This document shows, in pieces, positions 1 to 8,000 of a stretch of DNA of 20,659 nucleotides. The stretch covers positions 1 through 20,659 of the forward strand of contig JAANSK020279602.1 of NCBI GenBank assembly GCA_011763485.2. Direction: 5' to 3'. The notes under the pieces were generated by a model. It did no database searches. It had not been told where the DNA came from and saw only the letters and a program-made list of their open reading frames with translations. Made by a program: the position numbers and the translations under genes. Each line of letters opens with the position of its first letter. Position 1 is the stretch's first letter. The stretch is from Isoetes engelmannii. Lineage: Eukaryota; Streptophyta; Lycopodiopsida; Isoetales; Isoetaceae.

Positions 1-503
1 CCGACATGCAACCACATGCAGCATTTGCATAAGCTAGTTGCTAACTTCATATCTACACCAAAGTGATGGGCTCATTTAGATGGTGCATGGGAGCACATCT
101 TGTGTAAACTGTAGACAACTTCCACAGATTGTGAATCAGGGTTAGACACTTAATTAAAGCAGGGTTGTTTCAGAACAGATATGTCAGCAGGTTTGATAAA
201 TGGATAAACAAAGGGCACAATTGATAAAGTGTATTAACTGTTATCATATATATACAACTTCATTCATGAATGTACTCAGCAGAAATATTCAGGTTGTACA
301 AAATGCAACAAAATGCAACAAAACAGATCTACACGAAAACAAAGTCTGGCATTTCCCGTTACCAAAAATTACAGCCCCGGGGGCATTGTTTACAAAGGCC
401 ATCGCAGGGCAGTTCATAGACCACATTTGATTGATCCCAAAAAATCAAAAAAAAAAAAGGAGGGGGGCGTCCAGAGATGGGGCCATGGAGCATTGAGCCG
501 GCC
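1..503. other. Anonymous AT-rich flank, no gene seen
   Basis: No open frame here has convincing coding character. The only local features are a short repeat of ATGCAACAAA near 303-320 and an A-rich run followed by a G-rich run near 438-468. In the minus orientation that run lies just past the stop of the small candidate gene at 504-851. Confidence 0.5.
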
Positions 504-851
504 TTAGGTGCCTACTGGGCTCTGGAAGAGGACTTTGTCCCCCTCCAAGATCACAATGGCACAATGTATCAGGTCTGCATCAGTCTTTGCGCTCTCTACC
601 TGGGAGGATATCTCAGCAGATATATCCACCGCCAAGGTACTGGATGCAGCAGCAGTAATCTCGGCCGGGGTCAACAGGCAGTTCCAGACCATGATTGAGA
701 CAGGAGTCGTCGATGTGGAAGACGATCCAAAAGTAACCGGAGTAACTTCCGGCCTTGATCGCTTTGCAGGCGAGGAAAACGGCCTCTTGGATCTGGCCGT
801 GTCCCATGTGGGACCACAGCCCGAGAAGGAAGTTTTCCTCAATTTTTCCAT
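504..851 (-). CDS. Possible small gene of unknown function, 115 aa
   Basis: I do not recognise this protein. The frame opens with ATG at 851 (context TCTCGATGGA, G at +4) and stops at 504-506. The N-terminal half is basic and rich in Ser, Thr and Pro (RSKRPFSSPAKRSRPE, which could act as a nuclear localisation signal); the C-terminal half is acidic (SSQVESAKTDADL). Upstream, on the same strand, sit a 94-bp T-rich GT-AG intron (859-952; AAAG|GTAGGC, ACTTGCAG|G) and a TATA box at 1018-1024, so the arrangement reads as promoter, spliced leader, ATG. A CCCAG|GTAGAG donor inside the frame could shorten the product. The other strand is also open over 508-870, so the strand call rests on the promoter and intron. 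No signal peptide is apparent. Confidence 0.4.
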   Translation of the reverse strand: MEKLRKTSFSGCGPTWDTARSKRPFSSPAKRSRPEVTPVTFGSSSTSTTPVSIMVWNCLLTPAEITAAASSTLAVDISAEISSQVESAKTDADLIHCAIVILEGDKVLFQSPVGT

Positions 852-858
852 CGAGAAC

Positions 859-952
859 CTGCAAGTATAATCAACACTGTTTCATTCAAAACACTCCAGA
901 AAACCAACCGGATTAGCCTCAGATTGAAAATGGGATCATAACAGGCGCCTAC
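859..952 (-). other. Predicted 5' leader intron of the small candidate gene
   Basis: The donor is GCGCAAAG|GTAGGC (GT at 952-951) and the acceptor is ATACTTGCAG|GTTCTC (AG at 860-859). The 94-bp interior is T-rich before the acceptor, like a plant intron. It would join a non-coding first exon (about 953-990) to the exon that carries the ATG at 851. Confidence 0.4.
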
Positions 953-1017
953 CTTTGCGCTTCTCTGGCGGCTCGAAGCTGGATGGGAATGGATAATGGA
1001 TGCGCCGGAATGCAGTG

Positions 1018-1024
1018 TTATATA
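1018..1024 (-). promoter_or_regulatory. TATA box (TATATAA) for the small minus-strand gene
   Basis: TATATAA reads on the minus strand about 65 bp upstream of the predicted leader donor at 953. A start site 25-35 bp downstream would give a first exon of roughly 35-45 nt. The position suits a core promoter; there is no expression evidence. Confidence 0.35.
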
Positions 1025-1059
1025 GATTAAGAGGCATGTTTGCAAAGGGCAAATCATGT

Positions 1060-1787
1060 CCTTGCAAAGATTTCGTATGCCTCAAGAATTAAATGTCACT
1101 GGCTGTCTGCTGCAGCTTGGAAGGGAATCCTAGAGTTTGGATGCCTGCTAAATTACCACGAAAAACCAAAGCAAGGTAGCTGAAAGCCTAGCGGAACCGC
1201 TGCATTTAGCCGCAGTTACCGTTGTGGAAGGGCACGGTAGCTGGCAACCTACCGCGCATAGGGGGCATCGGCGCTCGCGATGGCGGGGAAGGCGTGAGCG
1301 GGCCATAAATGCCCACCGCTCGTTCGTGGTAACTGATAGGGCGGTCAGGGGCTCTCCCTGCTCGCCAGCGGGACACTTCAGTGTGCTAGCACGCAAACGG
1401 TAGCGTGTTTAGGGGGCTGCCTAGGGCACGAAGGGGGGCAGAGGCCTAGCGGAGGTGGACCATTGACCCCCCAATATTATACCCACCCTAACTTTTTCAA
1501 ACTTGATAATTTGAAAAAAAATTCTTCGACAATGTTGCAGTACACAACATGTGGAAGCCGAACATGTGGGCGGAGTTGCAAATGTCCTGACATGTGCACA
1601 GTTGTGGCAATTTGCCCCTTAAGTGCACGGAACATGGCGACCATACCCTAGGTCATTTAGTTTATGCTTGATAGATGTTTTTATATTGCTCCCATCGTAT
1701 GACTAGGTCACTTGAAAATTATGCAGAGACTTCAACGCCATGATTCCAACAACTATATCTCTACTCACAATTCTTCAACAACTTATC
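1060..1787. other. Gene-free stretch with a GC-rich core
   Basis: No gene is supported here. The part from about 1190 to 1460 is much richer in GC than its surroundings and contains several CpG-rich words (GGCGCTCGCGATGG, CGGTAGCGTG). From about 1540 to 1600 the word ACATGTG and close variants recur. Ends, target duplications and coding domains of a mobile element are not visible, so I leave it unclassified. Confidence 0.4.
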
Positions 1788-2960
1788 TAGAAGGCATTAG
1801 CACTCGAGTTAAAGATGCACTTGCATAGTTAAACCATTGCCCTTGTCTAGTTAAACTACACGGTTCATATAGCCGAGTTAAACCACAGACAAATACATGC
1901 CCAGTTAAACCATGCCATTGCTCTTGCCCAGTTAAACCACATGATTCATCTGGTCCAGTTAAACCACAAACAACCATGTGCTCAGTTAAACCATAGTTCT
2001 TACCTAGTTAAACCACGTGATTCATCTAGTCCAGTTTAACTAGGCACGGGGAGTGGATTTAACTTGGCATAGGCAGCTCTATGGTTTATGTGGGCAATTT
2101 AATTGGGAGTGGTTAAAGTGGGCACGGGATTGTCTATGTTTAACTGGGCAAGGGGAGTGGTTTTAACTTGGCATGGGCTTGTCCATGGTTTAAGTGGGCA
2201 ATTTAATTGGGAGTGATTTAATTGGGCATGGGATTGTCTATGGTTTAACTGGGCAAGAGGAGTGGTTTAAGTAGGCAAGGGGTTAACTGCATTGTCTAGT
2301 GGTTTAATTAGGCATGGCATTGTGACATTGTCTGTGGTTTAACCACACAAAGGGATGTTAAATGGTTTAACTATTCAAGAGGAGGGGTTTAACTCTTCAC
2401 ATGTATTTGGTTTTACTGGGCAGGTAGTTGTCTATGTTTTAACTGGGCATGTCATTGTCTATGTTTTAACCGGGCATGGACTTGCCCATTTAAACCAAGG
2501 TACTCACCATGCCCATTTAAACCTTCTCTCCCATTTAAACCATAGTTATTGGGATGCCTAGTTAAATCAATTGGTCCAGTTTGCCCGGTGAACCACCTGG
2601 TCAGGAATTTTTGTACGGGAGCCAAGGGGCCTTAACCATTCGCACGATGATGTACGTCTCGTAATGATTGAATGAGGTGCCCAGTTAAATCGTTTTGCCT
2701 GGTTAAACTACCTCCTGGTGTTAGACCCGTACCTGGCGAAGGCACATGTTCATTAACAAATGTTCATTAACAAAAGCGTGGGAAAGGCATTCGTAGGACT
2801 CCGGGAAAGGCCATGGGGCATGTGCCATGCCCATGGCTCGAAGGTGGCATCCCCATCGCCCTAAGATGGCATGCGGCCATGGATTTGGGGAGGGGGGGGG
2901 GAGAGGGGCACTGGATGGGTATGCCCGGTTAAACCGTTAAAATTTTCCCAATTAAACCGT
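1788..2960. repeat. Degenerate minisatellite (AGTTAAACCA units) with two orientation switches
   Basis: Roughly 35 imperfect copies of a unit built around CCCAGTTAAACCA occur here, spaced about 20-35 bp apart and followed by short words such as CATG or CAT. From 1800 to about 2030 they read AGTTAAACCA. From about 2040 to 2475 almost all read in reverse, GGTTTAACTGGGCA. From about 2480 they read forward again (CCCATTTAAACC), thinning out to 2960. The first switch lies at CAGTTTAACTAGG, a near-palindrome. There is no coding capacity. The family is unknown to me. Related TTAACCA words recur at 19412-19513. Confidence 0.75.
2887..2906 (+). repeat. G-run, possible quadruplex
   Basis: An almost pure run of G with a few A residues lies inside the thinning end of the minisatellite. 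It has enough G-tracts to form a G-quadruplex in principle. No adjacent gene supports a regulatory role. Confidence 0.4.
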
Positions 2961-2984
2961 TGTCGTACGTAGATGTACGGGTCT

Positions 2985-3069
2985 CCCCTTGTTGGTATCG
3001 GAGGAGGGATTTGAACCTCTGCGCGCGAATTGTGATTCCGCTGTTCTAACCGACTAAACCCCCTTGTTG
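2985..3069. repeat. 10-bp direct repeats flanking the tRNA-derived insert
   Basis: CCCCTTGTTG occurs at 2985-2994 and again at 3060-3069, immediately on either side of the tRNA-like sequence. This is what a target-site duplication from retroposition looks like. The 3' CCA of the tRNA overlaps the left copy by two bases, so the duplication may really be 8-10 bp. Confidence 0.65.
2993..3059 (-). pseudogene. tRNA-derived retro-insertion, elongator tRNA-Met-like, CAC anticodon
   Basis: On the minus strand this reads as a tRNA lacking its 5' acceptor strand. A D-arm remnant (TAGTCGGTTAGAAC) is followed by a perfectly pairable anticodon arm, GCGGA-AUCACAA-UUCGC, with anticodon CAC at 3034-3032. 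The T loop is GGTTCAAATCC (intact box B), and the 3' end is CTCCTCCGATA followed by CCA. From memory, the anticodon arm and 3' half resemble alpha-proteobacterial and plant mitochondrial elongator tRNA-Met, which has CAU; one U-to-C change would give CAC. About 65 bp remain of the usual 76. The T stem has at least one mismatch. Together with the flanking direct repeats this suggests a mature, CCA-bearing tRNA (or a tRNA-headed SINE fragment) was reverse transcribed and inserted. It is not expected to be a working tRNA. Confidence 0.6.
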
Positions 3070-3249
3070 AGGGACTGGAATGATCATTGTCTTCAAGTTA
3101 TTGCAGACAGCTATACAAATTTACAAGAGCTTGGTCTAACTTATCCTCATCTGGACGAAATTAGTATCCGATGGATTTGGCAGAGTTTTTTGGCAGCAAC
3201 GAGGAAGCAATTCAAGACTACAAGCCCCCGCCAGGCCCTGCCCAATTGA
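3064..3249 (+). pseudogene. LRR/F-box-type protein fragment
   Basis: The plus frame reads RDWNDHCLQVIADSYTNLQE and continues LGLTYPHLDEIS. This matches the cysteine-containing leucine-rich repeat of plant F-box/LRR proteins (pattern: CL..IA..C.NL.EL.L). Only about one and a half repeats are recognisable before the frame turns to unrelated sequence and stops at 3249; no F-box is present. The tRNA-derived insert sits directly upstream. I read it as a fragment of a host LRR gene; a chance resemblance over this short length cannot be ruled out. Confidence 0.4.
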
Positions 3250-3901
3250 CATACAAATATTGAGAGCATATAAGTCTACTAGTCCGACAATTTTGTATTT
3301 CTTCCTCAACAGAACACAACAGAACAAGTAACTTAAGCTTCGATTATGAAACTTACTGCAAGAAAAACATTCTGAAATTTGCACTTTTGTATGTAATCAA
3401 ACTTAAGAATTGTGAAGACCTCTATTTCGGAATCCCCCAAGCCGAAGCTAGCATAGTCAAACATGCGAAAAAACATGACATGCAAAACACAACTCGCAGA
3501 TAAAATTATGGAGTATGACTTCTGGATGCATGCATCCCATCCATCGAATTGCCTGTACTCCCCGGTTTATACGGTTTTTCCATGGGAAGTCCTCCCATAC
3601 TGAATGAACCCTCTTTTAAACTTTCTGGTTCTGAACCTTCTACTTGGTACGTGCAACATATTCTATTCTCAACCCCTCCAACCATAGGGTTTGCCCTTCA
3701 AGCAACCAAAAATCAAACTGCATAATATATCTTGAGGTAAACTTGTTTTCTTTACATTAGTTCCAAGAGTTACTTAGGAAGCATATAGTCATGCACATTT
3801 TCTATTTCTTTGGCTTGCAAATCCATGTGGATGTGGTCTCTCAAAAAGAATAACAAAACTCTTCCCTATTTTACATAACCATGTGACATTTAAACAAACA
3901 A
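3250..3901. other. AT-rich spacer, no gene seen
   Basis: Short open frames on both strands lack coding bias and splice context. I see no repeat structure, terminal repeats or RNA gene. Confidence 0.4.
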
Positions 3902-4269
3902 CTATGATATTCTTATATTATTATCCAAATGCAACTGAAGCATGTGGATAGAGATCAAAGAAGCAGCACCTTCACTGCAAAATAAGTTGGAGCCTCCCAC
4001 CACAATTGATACTATGGTATTTGGAATTCGATATCGAGTTTTAGCATGTATACAAGTATTATTGGTGTCAATCAACCTATATTGCCCACCTGGGGGACGC
4101 CTTAAGAGACATGCCAAGCCCAAACTTTCTTGTACCCAATTAAAAAGACTCACTTGAGCAGACGCTGCATATCTAACCCCGGATAGCATATTTCAAGAGC
4201 CGTAGCACCAACTAAAGAGGTGATATTAATGTAGTCAACAAGCAACCCCAAACTATCGTGGCATAACCT
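3902..4269 (-). CDS. Orphan terminal exon pair of an unrecognised gene
   Basis: Two minus-strand open segments join in phase across a GT-AG intron. The first (4269-4154) opens after TTTAGTGCAG and encodes RLCHDSLGLLVDYINITSL and then VGATALEICYPGLDMQRLL, ending at a strong donor, CTCAA|GTGAGT. The second (3974-3902), after ATTTTGCAG, encodes EGAASLISIHMLQLHLDN to a TAG stop. Joined length is 62 residues. The helical, Leu-rich composition with LLNEGAA is reminiscent of ankyrin- or armadillo-type repeats, but I cannot assign a family. No convincing upstream exon was found between 4270 and 5004, so this is either the tail of a decayed gene or a gene whose other exons I missed. It lies downstream of RAB3GAP1 on the same strand; the latter has its own stop at 5005. 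Confidence 0.35.
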
Positions 4270-5004
4270 CTGCACTAAACTCATAACTTTGAAAAAGTTG
4301 CAAACATAGAAAAATAAGAAACTCGGAGATATGAATTAATCAACAAAATTCAAACCCCACACAAAGACTAAGAAAACATCTCCTTTTAAAAATAGATGTG
4401 ACCTTGAAGACAAACCCATTCCTCTACAGTAATCACTAAACTCGCAGCTCTTACTTCATATAAATGTACTTAATCTTCATGCTGAATGCAACTGGTTCCA
4501 TGTCTCTGTGTGAGGAGAGAAGACTGCTCCAACACCCTACCACAGAAAACACCGCACCGCAAGATGAACCTCCCTATTATCTTTGATCTTTGGTCACTTG
4601 TTATCGCGGATCACTAATCACCAACTTGTGATCGCCGGTCACTAATCACCAATGCATGTCAAAGCAATGTTTTTGCAGGTAAAATGGACGTGCACACATG
4701 AAAGCATACCAAAAACAAAGGGTCCAACCCCTTTCCAAAAAATCAGCACAGAAAAGCCAGATGACACTTAAAGATTAATTCATAAATAGGGTTTGCAAGT
4801 GCAACCCAAAGAATAATAATGATTCCACTGCTGCCTTTTGGTTTGTTTTGTAAGTTGAAATCGTGCGGAAGTACTTTTTGTAGGTCCATAGAATCCGTTG
4901 TAGAACATTGGTGCTTAGGATATGTTTAATCTGTACATGAACGTGTATACCAGTTTCTGACGTATCTATCTTAAATGAAGATGAGATAACTGCTCAAAGA
5001 AGAC
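4270..5004. other. Intergenic stretch and probable RAB3GAP1 3' UTR
   Basis: The segment directly left of the RAB3GAP1 stop should contain its 3' untranslated region. No AATAAA lies close on the minus strand, so the polyadenylation site is not located. Apart from a small direct repeat at 4603-4652 nothing else stands out. Confidence 0.35.
4603..4652. repeat. 22-bp direct repeat
   Basis: ATCGCGGATCACTAATCACC and ATCGCCGGTCACTAATCACC (22 bp each, including the final AA) occur at 4603-4624 and 4631-4652, differing at two positions. A local duplication of unknown role. Confidence 0.6.
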
Positions 5005-8000
5005 TTAATCATTGTTAACAATAGCAAGGGCTATTTGCAAATCATTTGCTGTGCCATGAATATACATCCTATGAGATTTTTGTCTTTTACTACGTTCCTC
5101 CCTGGACACTCGTGCTCCACCATAAGTATCCGAATGACCATCCCAATAAGAAAACACTATTTCCCGACTTCGCGGTTCATGCCCATTCAAGAAGTTCCCC
5201 ATTCTTAAGCTTTCTTTCCAGACATGTTCATCATCTGCTGGAGCAAAAACAGAGTCTGCTACAACTTGTCTCTCATTGTATGTTTCCAAAACCGTATAAA
5301 GCTCCTAGAAATAAAGAACAATTAATCATTATTAGTTAAGGAAACATACAAGAACTGGCATTTTTCAGAACATGAAACCTCATAAGCTCCAACTGTAGAT
5401 TTATTTGTCTTCTTTAAGGAACCGTCAAGTAATGCAGCCAACAAACGGTTTGGTGCCTTGGACAACTTTTGTTTTAGTGAGGCAGCTAAAGCTACGTCCT
5501 TCTCAGCTTTTTCGAAATATGCATATACTTGCAAGAGATTTTTCTGCCACTCATGTACATGTTGCAGCATCTCTTCATCTGCAGGATGCATCCTTCTTAA
5601 GCAAAAACGCCCAAGAAATTCTAATAAACCAACTTAAATAATCACCTGATATGGTTACTTTGGCAAGAGGATTTACAAGGTTGCCCATGAGAATATAGAG
5701 GTCATCTATCTCAGAAGACATAGGTGGAATACTACTCCCTGGTGCCGTGTATAAGATATGAGCAGCAGCACTGAATGATGTACAAACCATCTGAGCAAGC
5801 AACTGATGTGGCTTCAGTGTATCCAAATAATGAATTACCTGAACGTATGAAACACTCTTAATAAAGTCATTAATAAATAGCAATTTTGCAGGTTAATATT
5901 ACTTACCTTTTCTCCCTCCCTTGTATAGTCAAAGATTGGTTTTTGTTCAGAAGCAGGCAATGGATCTACACTCTTCCACATCTGCTCCCAAGTATTTCCA
6001 GGTTCTCCCATTCGTTGGGACAGTCTTCCAGGGCTTCTCGTGTCAATATCACCAGCATCTTCCTTTACTCCTTTGTCCTCATACATATTGTTTTCGATCC
6101 AATCACGTGGAGAATGCCACTGAATGAAGTCTTCAAACTGAGCACCAGGATTTGCAGCTTTGAATGCAGCCATGTCTAGATTATGGAATAAACATGAACC
6201 AATGTCAGAACTTCAAAGCAGGAAGAGATATCTTTTAAAAAAAGAAAACCATGTGTCTGTCTTCTGCACAATAAGGATTTTCCAGCTTACAATTCAGACT
6301 GAGCAGCCAATTTAACTAAAAACCCGTCTTCAAAGTCAAAAGGTACGTACGCTTATAAATCATGGCAATAGTTGCGCTAAAATGCTATTCCAGAAAACAG
6401 GCAATTTGTATTGCATGTATTATCTAATTGACGCTCCTTTAGTTGGGCTGGGTTAAAAGCGATGCATGTCATGCCATTCAGATGTTTGCCATCACAAGAA
6501 TGGAAAACATGCCAGGCATGAAACAACTCCAACTCACAATAGGCCTAGTTTAGAGACATGCACCTGATACCAAAAGATCGCTCTGAAGACGAATTCGAGT
6601 CCTTTTACCCTGTCAGGATACCCATGTGCAATATTAATGACCTAGGGAAGGATAAACGACAAAGTAACGAAATTCCAACCAGATATTACACTTGGTGAAT
6701 TGTCTAGAACAGAAAGAGCTTGCTCTCGTTCTTGTAGCATATCTTCAGTCATAACAGGAGGTGACTGGGAATAAAATAAGCATCATAATGAGGATGATTA
6801 ATACCTGTGCCAGTCACTCTGCAGATGATAATGATACCTGTGTGAGAGGTGCATGCAGTCTGTGTCCTGATTTGAGAAATCGCAATTTCCCAGTAGACCC
6901 AGCTGAGCCTCTTCGTTTACTATCAATTTCATTCTCCCTGACATTTATTCGCCAAAGTGATGAGTTTAACTGATACAGTCCACTAGTTTAAAACTACATG
7001 TATCATTTAAGCAGCCTAATGAATGGGAATATGATACATGATAAGCAAGTGGTAAGTAACATAAACCAACATACTGGCAACGCAAACTGATGTGGTCGCA
7101 AACTGAACTACTGAACAAAATCTTCAAAAGGAAATTTTCAAGAACCAATAGTTATATGCTAAGGAAGAGTTACTTAGCAATCGACATTCATTGAGTGAGT
7201 AAAGGAAGACACATAGAGACTTGTAGAAATAAAACATGGCTCTCTTATGTCAAATATTACCCATTGGCATCTTCCAAGGTTGCGCCTGTAGAGATCTCAT
7301 CCTCATTATCATGCATCATTTTCATCTTTTTCTATAGAAGAAGTCGCCATTGCAGGTAAGTTTTCCTGTCATTTTGCAACCAAAAACATACCACACAAAT
7401 AACCTATTCTAATCCTGCACTATGCATGTATCTTTTTCAACCTGGCTTTCAGGGAATACGGACAATCTTGCTGACTCTGCTGCCACAAAAGTATGTTCAT
7501 AAGATTTGTCACCACTATTGTTCTTGGTAGGCCTTTGCATAGTCTTTTGCTTGATGCATTCTGCAAGCTGGTAGCAATAACACCAAAAAAGATAAATATC
7601 AGAAGCTCAACAACGAAAATCTTGGGTGGCTTTATGACTAATCATAAAACTGAAATTCCTCAATCTGAGTCCTAGTCAACCAACAATTTAACGATAACAA
7701 TGGTACAGCATTGGGTTTAAAGAAAGTGCTCATACCAGCTGCAACTTCTGGTGAATTAAGCACGCGTTAAAATCCATAGGATCTCCTATTTGACATCTTG
7801 GCAACGGCTGTGTTTCTTCCCAGCACCAGCGTACTTCCCGAACAAATTCTATCCAGAGAACCGAAATGGCTAGACGGGAAACGCAAGAATATTCAACTTT
7901 AAGAAGAACTATTAAATGTTGGCACTGCTTAAGCGACTTACCACGAATATTGCAGTTTCCAAACCATAACGCATGGAGGCAGAATCGCCCAAAGAGTGAA

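Noticed and set aside
508-870. Plus-strand 120-codon open frame
   Set aside because: It is antisense to an open minus-strand stretch and has no promoter or splice context; the minus strand has a TATA box, intron and ATG in order. The choice is not certain.
1788-2960. CRISPR-like or plant telomere-like array
   Set aside because: The units are too degenerate and irregularly spaced for a CRISPR array, they switch orientation, and the motif is not TTTAGGG.
2993-3059. Functional tRNA-Val(CAC) gene
   Set aside because: The anticodon is CAC, but the 5' acceptor strand is missing, the D and T arms are damaged and the 3' half does not resemble plant tRNA-Val.
3942-4157. Plus-strand 71-codon frame
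   Set aside because: It is antisense to the splice-linked minus-strand segments, shows no coding bias and has no recognisable motif.
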